Shown: one piece after another, positions 37,921 to 49,002 of the stretch
Numbering within the stretch: position 1 is the stretch's first letter
Layout of the letters: every line of letters starts with the position of its first letter
Assembly: GCA_003254905.1 (NCBI GenBank)
Contig: QANU01102866.1
Location: 43,787-107,786, forward strand
DNA from: Nissolia schottii
Lineage: Eukaryota; Streptophyta; Magnoliopsida; Fabales; Fabaceae
DNA length: 64,000 nucleotides
Reading direction: 5' to 3'
Made by a program: the position numbers and the translations under genes
Notes under the pieces: model-generated
Told to the model about the DNA's origin: nothing
Seen by the model: only the letters and a program-made list of their open reading frames with translations
The model's database searches: none

Positions 37921-38176
37921 TTAGTGTGTTTGTTTCCGCTTTTCAAAAAATTGATTAAAATTTTGATTTTTTATGTAAAGTTCAAAAAAATTGAAAATAA
38001 TTTTTTCTAATAAGTTATTCGATTTAGTTTCTTTTAAAAAGTTAAAATTTGATTTTTTTTTTTTTAGATTATGATTATTTTTAAAAAATTTATGCAAACA
38101 CACAAAGCTGATTATTTCAATCCAAAAAAGTTATTATTTTGGCAAATAAACTAAAACAAATACTCCTAGTATCATC
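37921..38176. mobile_element. Putative MITE in copy A
   Basis: Copy B reads gaatcatatagtatcacc. Copy A carries about 255 extra AT-rich bases between catata and gtatcatc. Ends are loosely inverted (agtgtgtttgttt versus rc aggagtatttgtttt). A TSD of only TA is possible. Family uncertain. Confidence 0.4.
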
Positions 38177-38233
38177 ACAAATGACTTGCCTTTAATTAAA
38201 TATATATAAACAAAAATAACTTAATCATGCATG

Positions 38234-38352
38234 TTTTAAAGATTGGTGGAATTGGTCCATAATCAATTTTGAGTAATTTAGAAATGAAATTTATTTACTT
38301 TTAGAACTATAAAATTGATTCTGGGCCTATTTAACTGAAATCCACGCTACAA
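38234..38352. mobile_element. Putative small MITE in copy A
   Basis: About 119 bp flanked by CATGCATG at 38,226-38,233 and 38,353-38,360. Copy B lacks the segment. The flank is palindromic, so the TSD reading is cautious. Confidence 0.45.
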
Positions 38353-38397
38353 CATGCATGTATACTAACCTAATATCATTAAGAGTTTAATTTTTAT

Positions 38398-38555
38398 CCG
38401 CTGACTGTGTAAAGATCTTTTACACTGTCAACCAATCAAATTTTGTCACATTAGCATAAATAGTTAACCTTCTTTCTCACTCCTTCAAAACTCATACATA
38501 TCAAAAGATTTGATTGGATGACATTGTAAAAAACTTTACACTATAAATGGCTAAT
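38398..38555. mobile_element. MITE-like inverted repeat
   Basis: Left arm gtgtaaagatcttttacact...gtcaaccaatcaaa pairs with right arm tttgattggatgacattgta...aactttacact. About 155 bp, typical of small legume MITEs with acactgtca ends. TSD not determined. Confidence 0.5.
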
Positions 38556-38589
38556 ATGCAAATATGGTTCATGTAGTCAAATAACTCTT

Positions 38590-39560
38590 GTCGGCAATTT
38601 GCAGGAAATCAACACTCTTAGGCCACGCCTGGGTGGGAGCACTTGAAAGGTGACCACAACCGCACCGAGAAGAACTTTCCCGAGCTCCACTGCGAGCACA
38701 CTTACGCAGAGGCTCATTTGCTTCCGCATCAGAAGGCTCAAGGGAAATCTCCACAGGAACAGGACGAAACGGAGGAATTTCAACAGGAACCCTTTGTCCT
38801 TTCAACTCCTCATTCGCAGACGCATTCAACTGCCGGTTGAGATAGTCTTCCTTTCAGTGGGTATCTCGAGGATAAGTTCTCCTTTCTGATTCCCTGGTTT
38901 CCATCTTCCTTTTCCTCTCTTGGATCACATACCTTTCGAGTTTTTCGTCACGGACCCAAGTCTCGACCTCATCTTTCAAATCCACACAGTCTTCTGTGCT
39001 GTGGCCATACAAGTCATGGAAGGCGCAAAATAGAGTGGTGTCGGTTCCTGGACTCTGCTGAATTGTTTGGGTCTTGGGAATTCGTCTTTGTGTTGAATCT
39101 CTCGGTATAGCTGTGTGAGTGATATGGTAAGGGGAGTGTAATTTGTGTACTGACCCTCCTTAACTGTAAGCGGTCTTTTGTTCTGTGGACGGTCTATCCT
39201 CATTGCTGGGTTGAATTTTCTCCTCGGGGCGTCACCTCCGTCCCGTGTGAAGTCGCTTTTTATTGCTTGCATACCTTCCTCTTGATGTAGGTATTCTTCT
39301 GCCCTTTCTTGTATTTCAATCAGGCTCCTGGAGGCCTCTTGGATAGGTTTTTTGCAAATGGGCTGCCTTTTTTAATCCTCCATCATGGCATTATTGGTGA
39401 CCTCAGTGTGTCTTCCGTTGGGGAGAGCATATCTCAGGACGTGAGGCTTGTTAGCCGTTGTGAAACTGGCTTGGGTTGGCTCAGATTAATCCGCGGGTCT
39501 CCGGGTAACGCTTTCTCTGGTCGGGAGGGTCCGCGGATCCATGGTTGAGACTGGCGAATG
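38590..39560 (-). pseudogene. Ty3/gypsy-type gag remnant
   Basis: Minus-strand translation gives retrotransposon gag-like blocks: IEIQERAEEYLHQEE near 39,320-39,260, and a zinc-knuckle-like CAFHDLYGHSTEDC followed by VDLKDEVETWV near 39,035-38,955. These blocks lie in different frames, so the gene is broken by frameshifts. No protease or reverse transcriptase follows. It sits between the two gene copies and has no host function. Confidence 0.72.
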
Positions 39561-39709
39561 GGCCTTCGTGGCCCAGTTCATATAGTCAATCTCACATAGT
39601 GAAACAAGACTTAGTTGTTGTTTGAAATATCACACTTGATAACACATGACAATAAGTTCAATTGAAAGAATACTTCCCCGTTTATTTCTTGTGTGGCTAT
39701 TAGGAACAA

Positions 39710-41276
39710 GTTTCCATAGCCAATGACATTCTTTTTTTCATTAAAAACGACTTATTAGAGTAATAGGAATCTTCATAGGCTATGTAGCCTTGTCTTATTC
39801 GATAAAAACAATTTTTTTTGTTATTGACTTTTTATATTTTCTCTCAAAAATATATTTCAGTAAAATGGGTTTTTTGACGCCTATGATATTCTATTTTTCA
39901 TTAAAAGCAAGTTTTTAGACCAATGATCATCTTCATAGGTTATATAGCATTGTCTTCTTCGTTAGAAATAATTATTTTCATTAATGAACATTTTTCATAA
40001 GTTAATAGCCTTGTATTTCACTTAAAAATGGTTTTCATTAACATGCATTTTCCATAGTCTATGACCTTCTCTTTTTTATTAAAAATGACTTCTTGAATTG
40101 ATAGTCATCTTTCATAGATTATAGCCTTAATTTCTTGGTTAAGAACAAGTTTTTTTGTTAATGGGCATTTTCGTAGCTTTTAGTCTTGTATTTTTGTTCA
40201 AACATAGTCTTCGGTAATATGCAATTTTCATATCATATGACTTATTTTTTTTTCATTAAAAGCAACTTCTTGGATTTATGGTCATCTTTTATAGGCCATT
40301 GTCTTCTTCGTTAAAAACAAATTTTTTTCATTAACGGACATTTTTCATAGATTATAAATAGCCTTGTGTTTTTGCTCAAATATGATTTTTGGTAATATGA
40401 GGTTTTTATAGCTTATGACATTCACTTTTTCATTTAAAACGACTTCTTGAATTAATGCTTATCTTTCATAGGTTATAACATTGTCTTCTTTGTTAAAAAC
40501 AAACTTTTTTGTTAATGGGCATTTTTCGTAAGTTTTAGCCTTATATTTTTGCTCAAAAATAGGTCTTGGTAATATGCATTTTTTATAACTTATAATCTTG
40601 TATTTTTGCTTAAAAATTTTTTTTGGCAAAAAGGGCATTTTTCATAGACCTTATCCTTTTCATTAAAAATAATTTTTTGGATTGATGATCATCTTTCCTA
40701 GGTTATATAGTTTTATCTTTTTAGTTAAAAATAATTTTTTTTATTAATGGTCATTTTTCATAGGCTATAATTATGTATTTTGGCTTAAAAATAATTTTGG
40801 TAATATGCCTTTTCCATGGCCTATGACATCTTTTTTTCATTTAAAATTATTTGTAGATTGATGGTTACCTTTTGTGGCTATTACCTTGCATTTCATTTAA
40901 AAAAAAAATTATTAATGAGAATTTTGTTTTGTCTATAGACTTCTATTTTTGTTTTAAAATAATTTTTTGGTAATATACGTTTTTCATAACCTATAACCTT
41001 CTCATATCCATTAAAAATCTTTTTGGATCAATGATCATATTTCTTATCCTATAACCTTGTCCTTTTCGTTAAAAGTGTGTGTGTGCGTGTGTATATATAT
41101 ATATTAATGAGAATTTTTCATAGGCTATAACCTTCTTTGCTTAAAAATGATTTTTGATAATTTGTATTTTTCATAGCCTGTAATCTTTGATTTTTTATTA
41201 AAAATCATTTTTTGGATTAATGGTTATCTTTTTTAGTTTATAACCTTATCTTTTTCGTTAAAAATATATTTTTATA
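39710..41276. repeat. Divergent satellite outlier between the gene copies
   Basis: Same segment logic as the large arrays (cattaaaaatgacttcttga, cttttcataggttatagcc, gtatttttgctcaaa), with more indels and A/T runs. It contains a GT/AT microsatellite at about 41,073-41,104. No gene. Confidence 0.78.
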
Positions 41277-41277
41277 T

Positions 41278-42545
41278 GGGTTAAATAAGGTGTTAGTCAC
41301 TAATAAATCGCAAGTTTTGGTTTTAGTCCTTAATAAAAAAAATTGGTCGCAACCTCTAATAAATTTATTCTTTTGCTTTTCACTTATGTCGTCAGCTTGG
41401 TTCGTTAGCCGTTGCCTTAGTAGACGGAAGTTAAAGTCAACCTTGTTTATGTGGCACATCACTTATTTACGTGGCATAAAAATTTTATCAAATAAGTTTT
41501 TAGTCTTTAATAAATCATAAAATTTGGTTTTAGTCCTTGATAAATCATAAAATTTGGTTTTACCCTCTAATAAAAAAAAATTGGTTTCAGCCCTAATAAA
41601 TTTTTGTTTTTATTTTTTGCCCATATCATTAGATTGATCAATTAAGCGTAAAGAAATCAATTACCTCTTTCTCTCCTGTCTCCCAATATCTCAATCACTC
41701 TCTTCTCTGTCTCATATCTATTGGTTATCACCTCTCACCTACCACCATAGTTCTATCCTTCAACCACCACACCACTAACTCCAACCCTCTGCCAGTTGTC
41801 AAGCCAAAAATCACAAATAACGTGTCATTCTCAATGAAATCTATGACAAGGCAAGGAGAGGGACAACAAGATTTGCAGTGGCACCTCCATCACTTTCTGA
41901 CTTCCAAGAGTCATCATCGTTCATCCGTCATGAAACAATCTTCAATCCTCAGATCTGTGAGAAACTATATTGCCTACTTTGTGTCACTATCAACAAGACA
42001 AAATCATTGTGTCACTACCACCATTCTCAATAGTTGTTTAAGCAATGTTAAGGATGGGACTGCTTGACTCACAGTTAAGAAAGTGGCTCGTGGGGTTGAT
42101 GTTGAGGTCCTAACTGTGACAATGACGTTGTGGTTCCTCACTGATATGAGGATTGACCATATTTTCAATGGGGATGAACGATGGTGGCTTTTGGAAATCA
42201 AGAAATGATGGAGGTGACATTAAAAATCTCATTGTTCCTCGCCTTGCCTTGCCAGAGATGTCATTGAGGAGGACACGTTTTTAATTTTTACCTCGACAAC
42301 ATGGTTTTTTGGCAGGGAGTTGCAGTTGGTGGTGTGGTGGTCGAATGATAGAATCGTGGTGGTAGATGAGAAGTACTAAGTAGTGGTCATAGGACGGAGA
42401 AGAGAGTGATTGAGATAAGGGAAGACAGGAGAGAAGAAGGTGATTGATTTCTTTAAACTTAATTGATCAAGTTAATGAAATGGGCGAAAAATTAAAATTT
42501 ATTAGGCACTAAAACCAAATTTTTTATTTATTTATTAGGGACAAA
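41278..42545. mobile_element. Large foldback element
   Basis: The outer arms are inverted copies (ttggttttagtccttaataa near 41,320 versus rc of ttattaggcactaaaaccaa near 42,500). Pairing continues inward: atcaattacctctttctctc at about 41,655 pairs with gagaagaaggtgattgattt near 42,440, and catcgttcatcc near 41,918 pairs with ggatgaacgatgg near 42,172. The arms thus reach roughly 41,290-42,000 and 42,110-42,540 with a ~100-bp loop. Small ORFs inside (41,822-42,067; 42,004-42,201) are mirror images of each other and not genes. TSD not found. Confidence 0.75.
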
Positions 42546-42657
42546 CCTTTTATGTATTTTTTTTATTCCCTTTATGTCGCAAATTATAATCGTACTCACG
42601 GTTGAGCTTTATAATTTTATAATTAAAGAGCTTGACTCTATCAACATCAGTTCTTTT

Positions 42658-42922
42658 AGCACCCATTTTTCTGATTCGACAGTTTGATCTATGTTATGAT
42701 TTATCATTTATGGACATTTATAAGATCTTTCTATCTAAGAGCACCTTAGGATGGCATAGCCTTAAGTTAAGGGCGAGGTTCAAATGAGAAAAGGTTTGTG
42801 GAGGGTACCTAGGCACCCAGAGACGAGGAAGGGCGTAGTAAGCGACAAAATGCTTGAGGGAGATGAAAATAAGCATAGATCCAAAGATTCCCCAACACGG
42901 GCAGGCAAGAGACAACCTGGCT
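42658..42922 (+). pseudogene. Insertion with plastid 23S rRNA fragment (NUPT)
   Basis: The segment from about 42,775 matches the 5' end of plastid 23S rRNA as I know it: ttcaaatgagaaaagg, then ggtacctaggcacccagaga, cgaggaagggcgtag, and aataagcatagatcc. At 42,900 it jumps to gggcaggcaagagacaacct, which lies some tens of bases further in the plastid gene, so there is an internal deletion. Several C-to-T type differences indicate age. Bases 42,658-42,774 belong to the same insertion, but I do not recognise them. Copy A (ttcttttatatacaag, about 30,120) has no insert here. Confidence 0.8.
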
Positions 42923-43531
42923 ATATACAAGCTTAAAACTTGAGGTTTATGATTAAAGAAAAGAAGCACCAGCCGATCTAATTGACCATATTGGTAGTAT
43001 TTCAAGGCTGTGCGCTTAAATAAAAAATACTGCAAACAATCCAAAGACATTTACAGGGTGTGTAAATAATATGCATATTTTTCTGGCAATTACAGCTGAT
43101 TTTGGCGGAGAACAAGGCTGCAGTAACAATTTCAATTGAAAACTAAAACAACTTCCATCTAATTAGGTTGCATCTTTGTGCAAACGCAAAATTTTCCAAC
43201 AGAAATTTTCCTCTTTACAGGTTATTACTATGATATTAGAAACTCACTAAAATCAACTAAATTTGTAACCATGTAATGTACTAAGGAAACACTGACAGTG
43301 AGAAACAGGATACTATCCCTATAACTTTCTTTACCATATGAAAGAGAAATTAAAGCTACATGTGCCAAGCCTTCTGCGCTTGTGTACTCACTTTCTATGA
43401 AGCTGCAGCAAAGGAAAAACAAGAAAAAGTAGAACAGAAAAAAAAATATACTAAAAGGAAAACAAAAAACTAATTTCCCCCCCTTTGACAATCAATCTCA
43501 CAAATAAAATTACACCCATCCTCCTCCTGCT

Positions 43532-43537
43532 TTTATT
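43532..43537 (-). terminator. Candidate polyadenylation signal, gene B
   Basis: AATAAA on the minus strand about 145 nt past the stop, at the position homologous to 30,683-30,688. Confidence 0.4.
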
Positions 43538-43682
43538 GAGTGTTCATGTTCTTCTCCTCTTACTAGAGGATTCCAATGGAGTGACCTACTCTTCAGGACT
43601 CATTTTTGGGTAACATAAGCATCAATTGGTAGGCTGTATCTATCTATGAACAGATTAGAAGAGGCAAAAGCATACATTAGAG

Positions 43683-46600
43683 CTACTTCCATGGAGGTTG
43701 AGGATTTTTGTAGCTAAAGGGATAGGGGTCCCAGCCACTTTCTGGTTCCTTTCTTTTCCCACCAATCCCGGAACTTGAGGGTTGTGGAATGGTCCTTACA
43801 TGCTCCTCCATAGCCCTGGCAGGAGAAGCAAAGAAAAATTGCCTTGCAGCCAATGTGTCCCTATGGCCACCATCAATCATGAAGCTGCCAGAGTTTAGAT
43901 CGAAGTTGGGCCGTGAAGGTCCGACGCCGTTTAAACCAAGTTGTGAACCGGCTATACATGGCTGAGGGTAAGATCCCCCAACCTGAGGCACAACTGAAGC
44001 TCCTCTTGGGTCCACCATGTATGGAATTGTGCCGCTGGGTCCATACATGGATGACGAAAATGATAATGGAGGCACTGATGTTGGTCCATTATACCCAAAA
44101 AAAGCTGAATTATTGTAGGGTACCGAGGGAGTCATCCCTAAAATGCCACCTGCTCCTGACATAGTATGATCAATCACAGGCTCAATAGCCTTGCCATTTG
44201 GCAAAGGCAAAGTTTGAGGAACATATTCTCTTCTACCGACTTCCACCTTGGCACCCAAAATAGAGATCACAGGAGCATCTGCTTTAGAACATCGATATGA
44301 ATCCATAATTGAAGACTTACTAGGCCCTTGTTCCACAAAATCAGTCTGAAAAAAAGGCCGGTCATTCAAATCAATGTTTCTAACTGGAGGCTGCATTGAT
44401 GACGACGACGACGCAGGCGATGGGCTCCAACAGCCATTTCTTCCAGAAAACAGTTGTGCCTCCATCCTATGATCCAAAGGTTGGGCATTGCCATCATCAC
44501 CAATACTGTTTAAATCCAATTCGGGCCTGCTTGATCGTTTAGGACTAAGTTCTATTGAAGATTGCCCAGAAGGATGGCCTGAGGATTCGCCAATTTGTTT
44601 TACCAATTCCTCGTCACTATCAGCCACATTCAGATCAATATCCAGGAAATCCTGCCTCTGCCTTGAAATATCAGAGTTCCCACCAACAGAAACATTCTTC
44701 TCACTAACAGAATTTTTACGAGGTGATGCAGGACGAAAGGCACTGGTGGCAGCTGATCCCTTCCATCCAAGTGTCCCCTTAAACTGCAACGGGGCTGTCG
44801 GCAACCAAGAAATTTGTGCAGGCTTTGAAGCAGAGACAACAGGTATTGGTGTAGCAGACATAGCATTTACCGAAACATCTATATCATCAGAACCAACTTC
44901 TTCATTCAGATCGAAAGTACATAGGCTTTTCTCTGAATTACCTCCTGCATCTCGAGCTGCTTCAGTCACCTGAGAGGACTCCAGGTCAGGTATGCATTCT
45001 GGCTCAGCCTCAACATTGTCTGAATAACTCATTTGCCCCTCCTCTTCAGAACATGCCTCAGCAGAGTTACTTTGCCTGGACGATAAATCCACAGGCAGAA
45101 TATGAGTTAGTTCATCCTTTTTCCCTGTAGAATCTGGGCTGCCTGGTCGCCTGATTCCGTCTTCTGAAATTTTCTCTGAAGATGAGCTGTGAAGTTCTCT
45201 TTCAACTTCCTGTGCAACTTGTCGAGCAACTTCTAAAGCATCAACAATGCCATACTCAAGTTCAATGTCAGAACTCTTGTCAATAATGTTAGGGCTTCTG
45301 GGCCTTCTTCTTCTTTTAAAAGAATCAGAAACATTTGAGGCCTCATTGCCTTGATTAGAAACTTGGTCCATTTCATGAGCCACTTGCCGAGCAACTTCAA
45401 AATCATCTACAATGCCATACTCCAGTTCAATTTTAGAACTCTTGTCAATAGTACTAGGGCTTCTGGGAACTTTTCCCAATTTAAAAGAATCAGAATCATT
45501 TGGGACATCACTGCCTTGATTAGAAACTTGGCCCTTGCCCCCCTTTACTTCTCTGACATAGTCTGTTCTGAGAAAAGGCCTCTCTAACATCTCAGACTTT
45601 ACCAAGTTTCTGCCACTGACCGATGAATCCTGCAACCCATTAGAACAACAGTCATCATCACTTTCTGAAGCTTTGGAAAGCTGGGGATTGCTAGAATTTA
45701 TAGCTTTGACATCATCCATTCTATCAAATGCAGGTGTGCTCATGTCACAAGAAACAGTTATTTTATGACAAACACCAGTCTCACTGTTTTCAACATTATG
45801 CTCTGAAACAGGTTCTTTCAGGGATTCAAGTATTTTTGTTTCATTAGCACCAGTTGAAATAGATCCAGGCCCTGGATTTACGGACGGTAAAGAAATATCT
45901 GGTGTTCCAAAATTTTCTTGACAGCCATGATCATTTTGCTCTTGCTCCTCCTCTTTGGATAAGTCATTTAAATGTAAATCATCTGGTTCTCCTTTGAGAC
46001 TACCTGATTTTGGAACAGGAGAATTAGAGATCTCAGCTGACGTGGCCACACCTTCACTTATGGGATCAACTTCTTGAACAGAAGTCAACACACTAGAAAG
46101 ATGGTTTGATGTCTCTTTGATATCTTCACAATCCTTACTTATAGAGGGCTGGAGTGCATTATCAGAACTCTGGATCTGTTCACTAGCAACCTTCTCTGGT
46201 AGCAGGTTATCTGAGCTTCCCAATTGAGATTTCTCACCTACAATTTCTGACGCATGACCATCATTATTGCCAGCTTCATTCACAGCAGATGGTTGGCCTT
46301 CCTCCCTGACAAACTCATCACTCGAATTGTTAACTCTATTAATATCCATGTCATGAGGTTCGGCATCACCATTTTCACCTCCTTCCCAGCTGTCAATTAA
46401 TAGTCTTGCTTGATCCTTAACCCTAGTGCTATGATGGCTTAGAAGTTTACTTACAGTTACCTGGATTCCTGTTGAAATTGACTTCTTGCAGTCTAGACGC
46501 AGCTTCTCAACTGCTCGTAACATTGCAGCAATTGACTCTTCAATGAAGGCATCATTTGCATCAGCAACAAAATTTTGAGCATCATTTAACCATCTATTGA

Positions 46601-46823
46601 TGAACCAAAGTCCATCTAATTGAATAAAAAGATCAAGACAATCTTTATTCTCTGTAGCAGCAATGGTGCCTGCTACAGAAGCCCACTGCCTCGTTGCATC
46701 ACCGGCATTCTTAACAACACAATCTTGCTCCTTCTGCATCACAGAGACCAACTCCTGCACTCGAGAAGGGGCTGTGAGCCCATCTTTCATCTCAGTCAAG
46801 GTAAAGAAGTCTTCGAGAGTCAT
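43683..46823 (-). CDS. TFIIS N-terminal (LW) domain protein with DLN motifs, copy B, 1046 aa
   Basis: Intronless frame from ATG 46,823 to TAG 43,683-43,685, nearly identical to copy A. It has the same TFIIS-N domain in the first ~150 residues (LDGLWFINRWLNDAQ, RLLIDSWEGGENGD), internal ~56-residue tandem repeat, five DLN motifs including NIDLNDRPFF, and C-terminus WDPYPFSYKNPQPPWK. It retains a 65-residue acidic segment after RRPGSP (DSTGKKDELTHILPV... to ...ARDAGG) that copy A has lost, so B is probably the ancestral form. It also keeps ARQVAHEM in the first internal repeat. Expected to act in the nucleus in transcription elongation or associated repression; inferred from domain and motifs only. 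Both copies are open, so both may be expressed. Confidence 0.93.
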   Translation of the reverse strand: MTLEDFFTLTEMKDGLTAPSRVQELVSVMQKEQDCVVKNAGDATRQWASVAGTIAATENKDCLDLFIQLDGLWFINRWLNDAQNFVADANDAFIEESIAAMLRAVEKLRLDCKKSISTGIQVTVSKLLSHHSTRVKDQARLLIDSWEGGENGDAEPHDMDINRVNNSSDEFVREEGQPSAVNEAGNNDGHASEIVGEKSQLGSSDNLLPEKVASEQIQSSDNALQPSISKDCEDIKETSNHLSSVLTSVQEVDPISEGVATSAEISNSPVPKSGSLKGEPDDLHLNDLSKEEEQEQNDHGCQENFGTPDISLPSVNPGPGSISTGANETKILESLKEPVSEHNVENSETGVCHKITVSCDMSTPAFDRMDDVKAINSSNPQLSKASESDDDCCSNGLQDSSVSGRNLVKSEMLERPFLRTDYVREVKGGKGQVSNQGSDVPNDSDSFKLGKVPRSPSTIDKSSKIELEYGIVDDFEVARQVAHEMDQVSNQGNEASNVSDSFKRRRRPRSPNIIDKSSDIELEYGIVDALEVARQVAQEVERELHSSSSEKISEDGIRRPGSPDSTGKKDELTHILPVDLSSRQSNSAEACSEEEGQMSYSDNVEAEPECIPDLESSQVTEAARDAGGNSEKSLCTFDLNEEVGSDDIDVSVNAMSATPIPVVSASKPAQISWLPTAPLQFKGTLGWKGSAATSAFRPASPRKNSVSEKNVSVGGNSDISRQRQDFLDIDLNVADSDEELVKQIGESSGHPSGQSSIELSPKRSSRPELDLNSIGDDGNAQPLDHRMEAQLFSGRNGCWSPSPASSSSSMQPPVRNIDLNDRPFFQTDFVEQGPSKSSIMDSYRCSKADAPVISILGAKVEVGRREYVPQTLPLPNGKAIEPVIDHTMSGAGGILGMTPSVPYNNSAFFGYNGPTSVPPLSFSSSMYGPSGTIPYMVDPRGASVVPQVGGSYPQPCIAGSQLGLNGVGPSRPNFDLNSGSFMIDGGHRDTLAARQFFFASPARAMEEHVRTIPQPSSSGIGGKRKEPESGWDPYPFSYKNPQPPWK

Positions 46824-46829
46824 ACTGCT

Positions 46830-46892
46830 TCACATAACCTTCCTCAAAGCATCAAGGATGTCCTTTTGGCATGCCAGAACTTTTTCTTCCAT
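46830..46892 (-). promoter_or_regulatory. Upstream ORF, 20 codons, gene B
   Basis: Same position and length as the copy A uORF, ending six bases before the main ATG. Peptide: MEEKVLACQKDILDALRKVM. The one replacement relative to A is Ala for Thr at position 15. Confidence 0.6.
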
Positions 46893-47965
46893 TAAGAACT
46901 TTATAGGACTCCAGGAAAAAAAATATTTTTCACAAACACACTGAAAAAAATTAATAACAAAGTAAATACACATTTTGCCGACAATAATCTCTAAAGCCCA
47001 AGACATCAAAGTCATTCAAGGAACGTTACACAGATTTCTGAAAAAACAATCAGAACACATGAACTCAAGTTCCAAGTTTAGTTTACAGTAACAATAAGGT
47101 AAAATACTATTGAAAAATAAATTAACCTAAACTTTCAGTCTGACAGCTTAACTTTGCAACTCACCCACGACAGATAGCATGTCCAACAGTTTTAGACCAC
47201 CATAAATAAGTAAAAAACATAGTTTACTGGAACAAAGGATAAATCACAACCAATGCATTCATATAAGGCCCTCAACCAAAGTTTTATATAGAATATCATA
47301 GGATATAACTATATAGAAAATAAATGTGAACATTGAAAATGCACAACAAGGGCCACAAAATGAGACAAGAGGAGACCATTCCAGAGTCTAGTTTTAACAC
47401 ATTATTCCCTCCCAATAGCATGCATAAAACACCGCACAAATCACATCCCTTCAAATTGACTCATATGGCTACGATATAAATGTCTTTCTTTGACCCAAAG
47501 CAGTAGAATTTTTTTAAAAAAAAAATGTCAACTACAGAAGCAGATCCGCGAAGGAAAATCATTCACTATTATCAATTACTCTAACCCAGCATTTAAATAT
47601 AGCCATCTATAGTAAGTCTTGTTGCAAATAGTACTAAATTTTTTTAATAAGTAAGGTCAATTTAAAAATACCTGTTGCTTCTAACTTAATAGGTAAGATC
47701 AACTTCAAGACTTGCTATTTAAATACATCAGTTGGTAAAAATTGAGTACAGTCAAACATGACATCATAGAACAATCACCCAATTCGAGAAATTTAATTTC
47801 AATTTTAGTCATAAAAAGTTTTCCAGAAACTTACCCAGATATGTAAAAATGTTTAAGAACACTAAGTATGGTACACTTTAAGAGTGAATCTGAATAAATT
47901 ACCATCAGCAAGTAGCTCTACCATTATAATTGCAAAGTAAATTTCCCATTTTTATGAGATATTGC

Positions 47966-48141
47966 CAGTGTTATCAAATATCCACTACAGCGCCACTACA
48001 GCGGAATGGTGTAGCAGGTTTTGAGCTGGCCGCTATGCTATTTTATGGTTATAATTGGCCGCTATAGCAGAAATAGTGGCGATATAGCGGACAAAATAAC
48101 AGGTTTTGAGCAAAATGCTATTTCCACTATTTATAACACTG
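47966..48141. mobile_element. hAT MITE 1 in gene B intron, perfect 8-bp TSD
   Basis: Starts CAGTGTTATCAAATATC and ends TTATAACACTG. TSD GATATTGC at 47,958-47,965 and 48,142-48,149. Copy A shows the empty site gagatattgtttgtg near 34,922. The interior repeats gccgctat / atagcgg motifs that can pair. Confidence 0.9.
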
Positions 48142-48818
48142 GATATTGCTCGTGAATTCCTCATTTTTCAACCTCGTTTTATTTTAACTTCCCAATTGTT
48201 TTTTGAATGGATAAAGCTTAAGTGCTGCCTTCTCAAAATTTTCTCCTTTCGAACTCATCTCTCTTTTGCTGTTGGATCATCACCCAAAATTAAAAATTTA
48301 TACTTGTGAGTAAGTATGCATATTGTATACGAGTTAGGCAAGGGTTTACAAAGTGTAACAAACCTAGTCTAGTACTTAACCATGTGATATTTACCTTCTT
48401 TTTAATGACACTTGATTAATGGTTATTTGACAAACAAGTGCAGTATCTTCCACTTCATATTTCATTTCGAATTCTCAAAGCAACCAACAACAAAATAGAA
48501 CAAAGTTAACAAATGGAAAGATATTGGAAACCTCAAAATGCAGCATATTTGAATCTAAGAATAAATGTAATATGTATATTTGCACACTCAAATATTTCTC
48601 ACAGTAATTTTAAGAAACTCAATCAAAATGGTTGCCAAAACAGGTTGTGTTACAGAACATAACTACATATTTAAGAACATTTTTCCGAATATGTTGAAGG
48701 AGGAGGAGAAATTCAGGGAAAAGCAATTTAGACAGATTGAGCAAACCTATGAGCTATCACTTACAATCTACCTACATTAAAACAACATAGCATAAATCAC
48801 GTGCCATCTTGATGGGTG

Positions 48819-49002
48819 CAGTGTTATCAAATATGCACTGTAGCACCACTATAGCAGAATAGCATAGCGGGTTTTGAGTTGGCCGCTATGCTATTTTACA
48901 GTGTTAATTGGCCGCTATAGCAGAAATAGTGGCGCTATAGCAAACAAAATAGCGGGTTTTGAGCAAAAAACTATTTCCACTATTCTGTTATTGATAACAT
49001 TG
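48819..49002. mobile_element. hAT MITE 2 in gene B intron
   Basis: Same family as 47,966-48,141, starting CAGTGTTATCAAATATG and ending TTGATAACATTG. Flanks GATGGGTG (48,811-48,818) and GAGGGGTG (49,003-49,010) agree at 7 of 8 positions. Copy A has a single gatgggtg at 35,597-35,604 followed directly by acaaaataac. Confidence 0.88.

Larger units (their letters stand above)
30010..38385. repeat. Segmental tandem duplication, copy A
   Basis: Aligns with 42,550-50,090 through the 3' flank, the reading frame, the 5'-UTR intron, the promoter and distal flank. Left anchor: ttttattcc...caaattataatc at about 30,045. Right anchor: actaacctaatatcatt ending about 38,385, with gattaacctaatatcatt in copy B near 50,090. 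Copy A is longer because of insertions at 36,591-37,762 and about 37,790-38,352. Confidence 0.88.

Noticed and set aside
42718-43050. 110-codon minus-strand ORF near gene B 3' flank
   Set aside because: It is antisense to the plastid 23S-derived fragment and surrounding non-coding DNA.
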